Notes under the pieces: model-generated
Told to the model about the DNA's origin: nothing
Seen by the model: the letters and a program-made list of their open reading frames with translations, nothing else
The model's database searches: none
Translations under genes and position numbers: made by a program
Source: Arachidicoccus rhizosphaerae
GTDB taxonomy: Bacteria > Bacteroidota > Bacteroidia > Chitinophagales > Chitinophagaceae
DNA length: 64,000 nucleotides
Assembly (NCBI RefSeq): GCF_900107765.1
Contig: NZ_FNQY01000003.1
Span: forward strand, 1-64,000
Reading direction: 5' to 3'
Part shown: positions 1-8,670 of the stretch, piece by piece
How the letters are laid out: the number at the start of each line of letters is the position of its first letter
Numbering within the stretch: the stretch's first letter is position 1

Positions 1-128
1 TTTGCACCAGGTCACCGCCTAACCCAGAAGAGGTATCCCTATTGCCTCTATCTTAGAACCCAAAGAAATCTGTCTAAAGAATAGGGTCCACTTCACACAA
101 TGTACCCGTCTGGGCTGTAATACTTACC

Positions 129-869
129 ATGTTAATTGGCTTTACGCTTATTCCGGTACCTCCCAATATGGATATTAGGGGCTGGCAAGAGATGCATCCC
201 TTAAACGGTCCCGGATGGTCATTGTTTTTTGAATATATTGCCAATATTTTATATGCCATTGGTCTGAGAAAACTCTCCAAGAAAGCGCTTGGGGTACTGG
301 TGTTTTTATCTGCGGCACTATTAGTTCACTACCTGGTAACTGGAAAAAGCGGGGATGTCATAGGAGGATGGACCGTCAATGAGGAACAATTGCGCATTGG
401 TTTTACCAGATTATTATACCCATTTTTTGCCGGACTGCTATTATCCAGGATAGCAAAACCAACAAAGATTAAACATGCCTTTTTAATCAGCAGCTTATTG
501 GTAATCATTGCGCTGGCAATGCCCAGATTCGGAGGAGATCTTCACAGATGGCAAAACGGGCTGTATGAATCTATGGTCATTATCCTTGTATTTCCCTTAA
601 TCGTTTACATTGGAGCCAGTGGTTACACTACAACAAAATCTGAAAACAAAATCTGTAAATTTTTAGGAGACATCTCTTACCCCTTATACATCACCCATTA
701 TCCATTTATTTATATATATACGGGCTGGGCAAGTGATCACCATTTTTCCAACATGCCATTAGCGATTGGTTATGGAGCCTTGACGGTGGTTGGATCCATA
801 CTGGTGGCTTATTTATGCCTGAAATACTACGACGAGCCTGTCAGGGCCTACCTGAAACGTAAATGGTAA
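129..869 (+). pseudogene. Acyltransferase-3 (OafA/YrhL-like) family, 5'-truncated remnant
   Basis: This is the C-terminal two thirds of an integral-membrane acyltransferase-3 protein, a family that O-acylates surface or exported sugars. The 246-residue frame has repeated hydrophobic segments, the GPGWSLFFEY motif (usually mid-protein in this family) about 28 residues in, and the typical end motif SYPLYITHYPF. Family members are normally about 350-400 residues with a catalytic His near the N-terminus; that part is absent. The frame is open upstream only to a stop at 75-77, and none of the three forward frames in bases 1-77 reads like the missing N-terminal membrane segments. It is therefore a disrupted gene, a rearrangement junction or a sequence-edge artefact. 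Translation could start at this ATG, but function is doubtful. It is followed by a strong hairpin at 931-985. Confidence 0.65.
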
Positions 870-930
870 CTCAAAAACGAAAAAGGAGCATATTGTAACC
901 TTTCGCGAAACATAAAACCAATCCAAAATT

Positions 931-985
931 TAAGGGCGAGGCCTAAATAAATGCGGGATACGTATTTATTTAGGCCTCGCCCTTA
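931..985. terminator. Perfect 22-bp hairpin between convergent genes
   Basis: Arms 931-952 and 964-985 are exactly complementary (core GGGCGAGGCC) with an 11-nt loop. The hairpin lies between the acyltransferase remnant (+) and the PHP phosphatase gene (-). Near-symmetrical A/T-rich flanks suit a bidirectional intrinsic terminator. Confidence 0.8.
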
Positions 986-1035
986 TATGTTTTAAATGTA
1001 TTATTCCTGTTATTAAAAAGGCTCCTGCAGTTAAA

Positions 1036-1785
1036 TCACAAAGAAATATTTCCGTTAATAAACGGATATTCTATTAATTCAGACATAATCTTTGATTGTA
1101 ACACAGAATGCAGGGCATTGGTATGTCTTATATGGTGAATATCACTACCTACATAATCATACATCCCTTTTTCAAACAGATAGCTGGCTACTTTTTTAAC
1201 GTGTTTACCGTAATAGCCGGAAAAAGCGATAAGATTTAATTGAAAAAGGCATCCTTTTTCTTTTAATTCATCATATTTTTCCAAACTGTTATGGTAAAAA
1301 TTATATCGTTCAGGATGTGCTAAAATTGGCTGATAACCATGAGTTTGCAATGCAAATAACCCGTTATGCAAATAGGGAGATTCCAGCAAATAAGACATTT
1401 CAACCAAAACCCTGTTTTCATGAATGGTGAGCATTTGTTCACCACTTTCAACCATTTTCACAAACCGCTCATCAATCATATATTCCGCAGCAGCCTCTAT
1501 TTGCATATCGATCCCTTCCTTTAGGACGGCCTCTCTCAGCAAATCCCTGCGGGCAAGAATGGTAGCGGTGTCATTGGGATAGATATCTTCACTAGAGTGG
1601 GGGGTAGCGACCATTTTACGGTAACCATGCTTATACATGCTCTCTACCAGTTTTAAACTATCCTCAATATTTTGAGCTCCATCATCGATACCTGGTAAAA
1701 TATGACTGTGTATATCCGTTTGGACAAAACCCCAGTCACGGCTCTTTGATGCAGCAACACTAGATTTTTTGAACAAATTGAACAT
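1036..1785 (-). CDS. PHP-domain protein-tyrosine phosphatase, CpsB/CapC/YwqE type
   Basis: Probable metal-dependent tyrosine phosphatase that dephosphorylates the bacterial tyrosine kinase controlling capsule or exopolysaccharide export. The PHP fold is read from its metal-binding motifs in order: TDIHSHILPGIDDGA near the N-terminus, ATPHSSEDIY, the conserved Glu of AAAEYMIDERF, ILAHPERY and GSDIHH near the end. The start is taken at MFNLFKK (cat at 1783-1785), about 250 residues, because the 26 upstream codons do not resemble the family; an ATG at 1863 in the same frame is possible. It lies 106 nt downstream of queA on the same strand and may be read from the queA promoter. The acyltransferase remnant next door also fits a surface-polysaccharide neighbourhood, but no kinase or Wza gene is visible here. 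Substrate is inferred from family only. Confidence 0.85.
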   Translation of the reverse strand: MFNLFKKSSVAASKSRDWGFVQTDIHSHILPGIDDGAQNIEDSLKLVESMYKHGYRKMVATPHSSEDIYPNDTATILARRDLLREAVLKEGIDMQIEAAAEYMIDERFVKMVESGEQMLTIHENRVLVEMSYLLESPYLHNGLFALQTHGYQPILAHPERYNFYHNSLEKYDELKEKGCLFQLNLIAFSGYYGKHVKKVASYLFEKGMYDYVGSDIHHIRHTNALHSVLQSKIMSELIEYPFINGNISL

Positions 1786-1891
1786 CCTACAGATTTTCAG
1801 ATTAAAAGCAGTGTCCTGTCTCCGGTTTCCCGCAATAAGATGAAATATAAGAAGATAGGGCACAGCCCTACCTTCCTGGAATTAATACCTT

Positions 1892-2941
1892 TTATATTAC
1901 CAGCATGGCATCGCCATAGGTAAAGAAATTATATTTTTCTTTTATTGCCGTCTGATAGGCTTCCATAGCCAGGTCATAACCTGTAAAAGCACAAACCATA
2001 ATCAGTAAACTGGTTTTCGGCAAATGGAAATTAGAGATCAGACTATCTGCAATACTAAAGGTATGGGGCGGATGTACAAATACATTGGTCCATCCTTCAT
2101 TAGGCTTTAACAAGCCCTGAGCCGTAAAACTACTTTCCAGCGCACGCATGGTAGTGGTTCCAACGGAGCAGATCCTATGACCGCTGGTTTTGGCGGCATT
2201 GACAATCCTGCATGTTTCATCATCGATTCTAAAATACTCCGCATCCATTTTATGCTTACTCAGGTCCTCCACCTCTATGGGACGAAATGTTCCCAGACTG
2301 GTATGCAGGGTTAATTCAGCAAATTTTACGCCTTGAATTTCCAAGCGTTTAATTAATTCCTTACTAAAGTGCATACCCGCAGTCGGGGCAGCAACAGCTC
2401 CTTCATATTTAGCATAAACCGTCTGATAACGCTCTTTATCCTCTTCGGTGGGTTTACGCTTAATATATTTAGGAAGCGGGGTTTCTCCCATAAATTCCAG
2501 CATCTTTCTAAAGCTTGCCTCATCACTATCCCAAAGAAAACGGATGGTTCTTCCACGACTTGTCGTATTGTCGATGACTTCTGCGACTAGTTCGTCATTT
2601 TCACCAAAATAAAGTTTATTACCTACCCGAATCTTACGGGCCGGATCCACAATTACATCCCAGAGGCGATTTTGCTTATTGAGTTCACGAAGCAAAAAGA
2701 CTTCAATTTTAGCCCCGGTCTTTTCCTTTCTACCATACATCCTGGCCGGAAATACCTTGGTATTATTTACAACAAATACATCTTTGTCATCAAAATAATC
2801 CAAAACGTCTTTAAACTGCTTATGCTCAATACGGCCGGTACTTCTTTCAACGACCATTAAACGAGCATCTTCACGATTTTTGGGTGGGTTCTGGGCAATT
2901 AAATTCAGGGGTAAATCGAAGCGAAACTGAGATAATTTCAT
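1892..2941 (-). CDS. queA: S-adenosylmethionine:tRNA ribosyltransferase-isomerase QueA
   Basis: Cytoplasmic enzyme of queuosine synthesis. It transfers and isomerises the ribosyl part of SAM onto preQ1 at the wobble position of tRNAs, giving epoxyqueuosine. The 349-residue length is normal. Family motifs are [11 protein letters not shown] at the start, [54 protein letters not shown] and the closing [17 protein letters not shown] with [12 protein letters not shown]. The start ATG (2939-2941) gives the standard N-terminus. A leader of about 150 nt with predicted hairpins precedes it (see 2942-3103). The PHP phosphatase follows on the same strand after 106 nt. No other queuosine genes are in the window. 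Confidence 0.97.
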   Translation of the reverse strand: MKLSQFRFDLPLNLIAQNPPKNREDARLMVVERSTGRIEHKQFKDVLDYFDDKDVFVVNNTKVFPARMYGRKEKTGAKIEVFLLRELNKQNRLWDVIVDPARKIRVGNKLYFGENDELVAEVIDNTTSRGRTIRFLWDSDEASFRKMLEFMGETPLPKYIKRKPTEEDKERYQTVYAKYEGAVAAPTAGMHFSKELIKRLEIQGVKFAELTLHTSLGTFRPIEVEDLSKHKMDAEYFRIDDETCRIVNAAKTSGHRICSVGTTTMRALESSFTAQGLLKPNEGWTNVFVHPPHTFSIADSLISNFHLPKTSLLIMVCAFTGYDLAMEAYQTAIKEKYNFFTYGDAMLVI

Positions 2942-3432
2942 GTGCTTGGTTCAGATTTTACAGATGTAGCCCTAAAAAGTAGCCTTTTTGGGGTGAATCC
3001 TGTGTCTATTAATTAATATTTTTTAATAGCCCACATACATTCTGTCGACGCCTTACGGGGCGACTGGATGATGTTACGGCATCATTATAAGTGCGCAAAA
3101 TTAAGAAAATAATCTTTCACAACCAGATATTAACGATTTAATTGCTATAATATTATGTTTTCATTTTCTAATTCGCTTTTCCAAACCACTGCCATGCAGG
3201 CGGGGGACTTAAAGTTACAGGCAATTTGTAAATGAATCTTAATAAAAAAACTAATATAATACGTTTTTAAACTATTTGTCTTAGTCTTGTAACAGAAATA
3301 ACAATCACAGCTAAGATAATACGTCCCTTATAATGGAAACATGAGAGGGGATGAATAGGCTTGTGATCATGTTGTTTTTAGTACTACCTGAGTATAGGGC
3401 GCGTTTTCGGATTTATCCGATGGTAAATTGAC
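2942..3432. other. Intergenic region with probable structured leader of queA
   Basis: 491 bases without a convincing gene. On the minus strand a TAATTTTG box (plus positions 3096-3103) matches the Bacteroidota -7 consensus TAnnTTTG, with a poorly spaced TTG upstream. Transcription from it would start near 3090 and give a leader of about 150 nt. That leader contains an exact ATGATG/CATCAT hairpin (3068-3085), an imperfect GTCG...CGAC hairpin (3044-3064), and a CCCTAAAAAG-type hairpin near 2970-2995. I could not match it to a preQ1 riboswitch by eye. The remainder (3104-3432), between this leader and the CAP-protein gene, is AT-rich and shows nothing I can name. Confidence 0.4.
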
Positions 3433-3906
3433 TTAATTGGTTCGAACAAATAACTGAGTAAAAAAGGCAATACCCTGTTGGTTATAAGCAATCCCGATAC
3501 CAACCTTGTTGAAGTTTCCCCTCAAATTCTTTCTATGCGGGGCACTATTTATCCAGATATTCACGACCTCTTTGGCAGATAATTGCCCATAAGCTACATT
3601 TTCTCCTGTAGCAATAGTACGGCCATAGGCTGCTCTTAACTGATTGGTTCTTTGCTGAAAACCACCATGCCCGAAACCTGAGTTTCCATTAGCCATATCC
3701 CGGCTATGTTGTTGTGCAAGCCTGGAAGCTGTGGGATCCAGTACAAGCGCCGGCAGTCCCTGCCGGTGCCTGTATTGATTGGTATATTTTAAAATTTCCC
3801 TTGCAAACTGATTGCGGCTTCCGGAAGTTCTTTGTGCGGCAGCACTAAAAGCAATTCCAAAACCTAGAATGGTCAAGATGATTAGGTATCTAAATGGGCG
3901 CATCAT
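3433..3906 (-). CDS. Secreted CAP-domain (SCP/PR-1-like) protein
   Basis: A 157-residue protein with an N-terminal signal sequence (hydrophobic LIILTILGFGIAFSAAA, cleavage likely after AAAQ) followed by one CAP domain. Visible CAP features are ILKYTNQYRHRQGLPAL at the domain start, LAQQHSRDMA, GFGHGGFQQR, TGENVAYG, VNIWINSAPHRKNL and KVGIGIAYN; the two His and two Glu-type positions of the CAP cavity appear to be kept. Bacterial CAP proteins are exported, and their biochemical role is usually unknown. It stands alone on the minus strand, 66 nt upstream of mrp's stop codon, so it is probably the first gene read before the 491-base gap. Confidence 0.9.
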   Translation of the reverse strand: MMRPFRYLIILTILGFGIAFSAAAQRTSGSRNQFAREILKYTNQYRHRQGLPALVLDPTASRLAQQHSRDMANGNSGFGHGGFQQRTNQLRAAYGRTIATGENVAYGQLSAKEVVNIWINSAPHRKNLRGNFNKVGIGIAYNQQGIAFFTQLFVRTN

Positions 3907-3972
3907 AAATTATTTGTATTTTCCCCATTTTGACTTTTAAAATATGCCATTGGTTTATTCAATCGCTGTATT

Positions 3973-5046
3973 TTATCTGGTAACGATATGTTCCGCCCGG
4001 TTCAAGGCTACTTGCTTTACCGTATTATCCGCAAATGCTCGGAAAGCCTTTTTAGTTATTTCATCAGGCCCCATCATGGCAGGCTCGCCCAGGTCTCCGC
4101 CTTCACGAATGCTTTGCACCAGCGGAATTTGGCCTAAAAACGCGATATCATACTCATCGGCCAGATGCTTTCCTCCTTCTTTTCCAAAAATATAATATTT
4201 ATTATCAGGAAGTTCCGCAGGAGTAAAATAGGCCATATTCTCTACGATTCCCAAAATGGGCACATTAATTTGCGCCTGGCCAAACATCGCAATTCCCTTT
4301 TTTGCATCGGCCAGCGCCACATCCTGCGGTGTCGTAACAATAACAACGCCGGTTACAGGCACTAATTGCATGAGTGTCAAATGAATATCTCCTGTTCCGG
4401 GAGGCATGTCAATAACTAGATAGTCCAAATCACCCCAGTATACATCTGTGACGAACTGACGAACCGCACTGCTGACCATAGGCCCTCTCCACACAACTGC
4501 CTGTCTTTCATCAACTAGCAGCCCTATACTTATAATTTTTATTCCATACTTCTCCAGCGGCGCAATTTTAGCCTTGCCATCCACTTCCATCATCATTGGT
4601 CGGTCTCCACGTACCCCGAACATAATAGGGCCGCTCGGGCCATATATATCCGCATCCATAAAGCCAACGCTGAATCCATCCTGAGCCAGGGCAAGTGCAA
4701 GGTTAGCAGAAACGGTGCTTTTACCAACACCTCCTTTTCCGCTTACCACGGCAATGATGTTCTTAACGCCAGGCAAAACCTTTTGTTGAACAGCCGCAAT
4801 TTTACTGGTCTTTGCTGTAAAAGTGACATTTACATTTACAGAGGGATCCAATTTTTTAATCTGAGTCTCACATTGTTCGTTGATACTGCCTTTATGGGGG
4901 GCTGAACTCATAGGGACACCTACAGTCAGTGAAATATTTTTATCTTGAATCTTGATATCACTTACCATATGTAATGAGATGATATCCTTTTTTTGCTCCG
5001 GATCTATCACATTGGTTAGGGCCTTTACGATTTCTTCTTCCGTCAT
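3973..5046 (-). CDS. mrp: Mrp/NBP35-family P-loop ATPase (ApbC-like Fe-S carrier)
   Basis: 357 residues: an N-terminal DUF59/MIP18-like domain (about 1-80) and a MinD-like ATPase with the deviant Walker A GKGGVGKST at 103-111, FMDADIYGPS, and VIDMPPGTGD. The family binds and delivers Fe-S clusters in the cytoplasm. The expected CPxC motif after ENMxYF is replaced by TPAELPDNKYY, and the only Cys in the whole protein is Cys59 in the N-terminal domain, so the classical cluster site is missing. Similar replacements are, to my memory, usual in Bacteroidota Mrp proteins. The start ATG (5044-5046) gives MTEEEIV, typical for the family. A minus-strand TATTTTTG box (plus 5085-5092) may be its promoter. 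Confidence 0.93.
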   Translation of the reverse strand: MTEEEIVKALTNVIDPEQKKDIISLHMVSDIKIQDKNISLTVGVPMSSAPHKGSINEQCETQIKKLDPSVNVNVTFTAKTSKIAAVQQKVLPGVKNIIAVVSGKGGVGKSTVSANLALALAQDGFSVGFMDADIYGPSGPIMFGVRGDRPMMMEVDGKAKIAPLEKYGIKIISIGLLVDERQAVVWRGPMVSSAVRQFVTDVYWGDLDYLVIDMPPGTGDIHLTLMQLVPVTGVVIVTTPQDVALADAKKGIAMFGQAQINVPILGIVENMAYFTPAELPDNKYYIFGKEGGKHLADEYDIAFLGQIPLVQSIREGGDLGEPAMMGPDEITKKAFRAFADNTVKQVALNRAEHIVTR

Positions 5047-5275
5047 TTTATATAAAATTTAAGTAATAGATTATTTTCTGGGTGCAAAAATAACCCATTA
5101 CAGGCGACTTGACGAATAAAAGCCGTCAAAAGCCTTTTGCCCTGGTTTAATGTTACGTTAAACCGATGAGGATTCTAGTATTTTCATTAATTTTGAAACG
5201 TACCGTTGATCAGTGGTCTGAGGGAACAAAACAAACTAACCCATAGAGTATCAGCGGCCATCGCAAAAAAAACGA

Positions 5276-5902
5276 ATGAAGCTAAACATATATATTTTTC
5301 TGTTTTTGTTTTTGGCAGGAAGCCTTTGTCAGAAGACCCAGGCTCAGCAACAAAAAGTAATTCAGCTATCGGGTATCGTCCAGGCCAGCGACAGTACAAC
5401 CTTGCCTGGTGCCAGTATATTTGTAAGAGGCACAAAAAGGGGAACCATCGCCAATGACGCAGGTATATATTCCATTGCGGTATCACCCGGAGATTCTATA
5501 GAATTTTCTTACATTGGCTTTAAGTCCGTAATTGTCCAGGTGCCCCTGCAAACGGCCACCAATCAGCTGTATAGTTCTCCTATACTCTCAGAAGATACCG
5601 CGTTTCTTCCAACAGCGATTGTCAGTCCGTTGCCAACGCCGGCTCAATTCAAATATATGTTTATTAATTCCCCTATTGTTCGCACAAATGCGGACATAGC
5701 CCGGGAAAACCTGAATATCAAAAAGCTTCTTAAAGAGATGCGGCGTATGCCACTTGACGGTGATGCTATTTATAATATGCACAGCCGCGAAGATTTTCAG
5801 AGAGGAGCGGGCAGGGGCATGGTGCCGACATCTGGCATTTTCAATCCACTTGCCTGGAGAGATTTTATCAGATCTCTTAAAGAAGGGGGAAGCTCAGATT
5901 AA
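5276..5902 (+). CDS. Carboxypeptidase-regulatory-like domain protein, exported
   Basis: 208 residues. A signal peptide (IFLFLFLAGSLCQKTQAQ) is followed by one CarboxypepD_reg-like beta-sandwich of about 80 residues (IQLSGIVQASDSTTLPGASI, then GTIANDAGIYSI and FSYIGFKSVIVQV), the same module that begins SusC proteins. The C-terminal 100 residues carry no domain I recognise and no beta-barrel. Such stand-alone proteins are common in Bacteroidota envelopes without a known role. The gene is divergent from mrp; a TAATTTTG box at 5188-5195 could be its promoter, giving a leader of about 75 nt. A separate 205-nt gap follows before the GH20 gene. Confidence 0.75.
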   Translation: MKLNIYIFLFLFLAGSLCQKTQAQQQKVIQLSGIVQASDSTTLPGASIFVRGTKRGTIANDAGIYSIAVSPGDSIEFSYIGFKSVIVQVPLQTATNQLYSSPILSEDTAFLPTAIVSPLPTPAQFKYMFINSPIVRTNADIARENLNIKKLLKEMRRMPLDGDAIYNMHSREDFQRGAGRGMVPTSGIFNPLAWRDFIRSLKEGGSSD

Positions 5903-6155
5903 AACTAAATAGGTTTTACCCTATATTTCTACCCTCGCAATCAATTAAAGCAAATTATACTTAACTAATTGATATTACACCAGATAATGACAATTCCTGA
6001 ATATCTATCAATTGTTTGATCTTCTGTCATACAATGGCCTCTTAGTACAAGTTTTCTCTCTATACATTCACATATCATAACTAAGTTAAGAAAACGCGCT
6101 ATTTAACATGCAACATTTAAAAGCACAAGGACACTTTAAACCCATTAGGAATAAC

Positions 6156-8495
6156 ATGAATGGGGTAACTTTAAAAAAAATCTTTATAGGACTGTCACTG
6201 TTGGGCCTGACCCTTTGCCTCTTACCCATGAAGGGACAATCACAGGTCAGTAGCAATAATTTTCAGCAATCCCAACAGGATTCAAGATACCCTTTAATTC
6301 CTTATCCTCAGTCACTGACTCCTGGAAATGGCCGTTTTACTTTTAATAAGGCTACAGTATTAAGCGTCCAGAGTAAAGAGCTCCGGACAGAAATTCAGGA
6401 TTTAAAAGATCTGATAAAACTCCCTTTAAAAGAGGTCGCATCAGCCCCAATTTCCAATTTCATTTCACTGGAACTGGATGCTCATCTGAATCATCCGGAA
6501 GGCTATAAACTGCAGATTACTTCCAGTTACATCAAAATAACAGCTAATGATAAAGCAGGCATTTTTAGAGCCATTGAAACCATTAGACAATTATTGCCTG
6601 TTAGTATAGAAGATGGACATGGGGCGCCTTCAGCGTCTGTTCCTGCCGTTGATATCCTGGATTATCCGGCCTACGCTTATAGAGGCATGCATCTGGACGT
6701 TGCCAGACACTTTTTCTCTATGGATTACCTCTATAAATTCATTGACAGACTGGCACTGTATAAATTCAACAAATTCCATTTGCATTTAACCGACGACGAA
6801 GGCTGGCGCATAGAAATCAAAAAATATCCCAAATTAACCAGCGAAGGCGCATGGAGAACATTGGATGCCCATGATTCTGCCTGCATCAAAAGAGCTCAGC
6901 AAACCGGCGATCCTGACATGTATTTGGATAGCAGTCATCTTAAAATGATCAATGGCAAAATGATGTATGGAGGCTTTTACACGCAAAAAGAAATGAAGGC
7001 ATTAGTAGCTTATGCAGCGGCACGACACATTGATATAATCCCAGAAATTGATATGCCCGGCCATTCCAGAACCGCCATCAGTCTTTATCCGTTTTTAGCC
7101 TGCAGTGCGGGTCATGAAACAGGCGAGGGATTTTCTGTCCCAATGTGCCCTTGCAATGAGGCCACTTATACCTTTGCTGAAAATGTTTATAAAGAAATTT
7201 TTGATATTTTCCCTTATGAATATGTGCATTTAGGTGCCGATGAAGTAAATAAGGAAAGCTGGAAAAACTCCGCAGAATGTGCAGTGACCTTAAAAAAGGA
7301 AGATCTGAAAAATGTAAATGAGCTCCAAAGCTATTTTGTGAGAAGAATGGAAAAATTCTTTAATCAGCACGGGAAAAAATTAATTGGCTGGGATGAAATT
7401 CTTGAAGGCGGAGTAACCTCTACTGCCAATGTGATGTATTGGCGCTCCTGGGTTCCTGAAGCACCCATAATTGCAGCAAGGCAAGGAAACAAGGTAATTA
7501 TGACACCAGGTAATCCTTTGTATTTTGATGCCATTCCTGATAAAAACTCTTTAATGAATGTGTATCATTTTAATCCCATTCCAAAAGACTTAAACCAGCA
7601 GCAGGCGGCCAATATTATGGGGGCACAGGCCAACTCCTGGACAGAATACATTCCCACTACTAACCGTCTGGAATACCAGGAATACCCCAGGATGCTGGCA
7701 CTTGCAGAAGTACTATGGACCGCCAAAACGAATGACAGCTCCTTTATGCGAAGGTTAAATCAGCAATTCACGCGTATGGATAAAATGAATATCCATTATC
7801 GTCTCCCGGATATCCAGGGAACCTTACAAAATAATGCCTTTTTAGACAGTGCAGTATTAAAGGTCTATCCCCCCAAAGAAGATCTGACCATACATTATAC
7901 AATAAATGGAAATAACCCAACTATTGAGGATCCGGTTTTAAACCAGCCCTTAATTATAAAAACAGATAAAACCATCAGGCTGGCAGCATTTACCCCTTCG
8001 GGAAACAGAGGTGATATTTACACATGTCATTATACGAAGACCAGTTTACGTAAAGCGGTCATGGTAAAAAGAAATTACACGGGAATGCAGGTACAGTATT
8101 TTGCAGGCAGCTTTAAAACTGTAAAAGACTTATCCAAAGCGGCCATAACAGGAACATGGAATCAGCCCGATATCTCGGTTGATGCAAAGCAGGCAACCGC
8201 AGGCGCCTTTGGACTTAAATATAACGGTGTTATCACTGTACCGGAATCAGGTATCTATACATTTTATCTGACGGCAGATGACGGTGCAGTCTTGAATATT
8301 GACCATCAAATCGTCGTTGATAACGATGGTTTACATTCAGCCATAGAAAAAAACGGGCAAATAGCACTGGAGAAAGGACAGCACTTTTTCAATCTTGATT
8401 TTATAGAAGGTGGTGGCGGTTATAAGCTCCAGCTTGAATACAGCGGACCAGGAAGCCATACAGCGCAACCTGTAACAGCGGAAATGCTTAAATAA
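6156..8495 (+). CDS. GH20 beta-N-acetylhexosaminidase with chitobiase-like C-terminus and PA14 domain
   Basis: Exported exo-hexosaminidase releasing terminal GlcNAc/GalNAc. The preferred start (6156, MNGVTLKK) puts a signal peptide first; an ATG at 6108 adds 16 residues. Numbering from 6108: GH20b domain about 55-190 (YPLIPYPQS), catalytic barrel about 190-540 with YRGMHLDVARHF, HLHLTDDEGWRIEI, EIDMPGHSR and the catalytic Asp-Glu pair Asp378-Glu379 in HLGADEVNKESW, plus WDEILEGG. A chitobiase-type module with YTINGNNPT (about 600-655) and a PA14 lectin-like domain (about 665-795; FYLTADDGAVLNID, GGGGYKLQLEY) follow. PA14 domains often bind glycans. It appears monocistronic, ending at a hairpin at 8518. 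Confidence 0.95.
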   Translation: MNGVTLKKIFIGLSLLGLTLCLLPMKGQSQVSSNNFQQSQQDSRYPLIPYPQSLTPGNGRFTFNKATVLSVQSKELRTEIQDLKDLIKLPLKEVASAPISNFISLELDAHLNHPEGYKLQITSSYIKITANDKAGIFRAIETIRQLLPVSIEDGHGAPSASVPAVDILDYPAYAYRGMHLDVARHFFSMDYLYKFIDRLALYKFNKFHLHLTDDEGWRIEIKKYPKLTSEGAWRTLDAHDSACIKRAQQTGDPDMYLDSSHLKMINGKMMYGGFYTQKEMKALVAYAAARHIDIIPEIDMPGHSRTAISLYPFLACSAGHETGEGFSVPMCPCNEATYTFAENVYKEIFDIFPYEYVHLGADEVNKESWKNSAECAVTLKKEDLKNVNELQSYFVRRMEKFFNQHGKKLIGWDEILEGGVTSTANVMYWRSWVPEAPIIAARQGNKVIMTPGNPLYFDAIPDKNSLMNVYHFNPIPKDLNQQQAANIMGAQANSWTEYIPTTNRLEYQEYPRMLALAEVLWTAKTNDSSFMRRLNQQFTRMDKMNIHYRLPDIQGTLQNNAFLDSAVLKVYPPKEDLTIHYTINGNNPTIEDPVLNQPLIIKTDKTIRLAAFTPSGNRGDIYTCHYTKTSLRKAVMVKRNYTGMQVQYFAGSFKTVKDLSKAAITGTWNQPDISVDAKQATAGAFGLKYNGVITVPESGIYTFYLTADDGAVLNIDHQIVVDNDGLHSAIEKNGQIALEKGQHFFNLDFIEGGGGYKLQLEYSGPGSHTAQPVTAEMLK

Positions 8496-8517
8496 ATGAT
8501 TGAAAAATAAAAGACAC

Positions 8518-8558
8518 AGCCCTGGTGTAGCCATTTTAAGGTATATACCGGGGCTGCT
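8518..8558 (+). terminator. Probable terminator of the GH20 gene
   Basis: Arms 8518-8526 (AGCCCTGGT) and 8547-8555 (ACCGGGGCT) pair over 9 bp with one G-U, 20-nt loop. The T-run after it is short, so termination strength is uncertain. Confidence 0.5.
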
Positions 8559-8670
8559 TTAGTTGCAAATTTACTCCGAATTCCACGTTGAATCTTATTG
8601 AGGGAGCTGACAATGCCCGAAAAATATACATTCACTTTATTAAAAGTATTTCCAATCAAAAAATAACGTC

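Noticed and set aside
74-280. Minus-strand frame opposite the acyltransferase remnant
   Set aside because: It has no recognisable protein features and is antisense to clear acyltransferase coding sequence.
2942-3103. preQ1-I riboswitch call for the queA leader
   Set aside because: The characteristic stem-loop with a downstream A-rich strand was not found by eye; kept only as an unassigned structured leader.
3433-3450. GGTTCGAA motif resembling a tRNA T loop
   Set aside because: It lies in the coding end of the CAP-domain gene and no acceptor or anticodon stem can be drawn around it.
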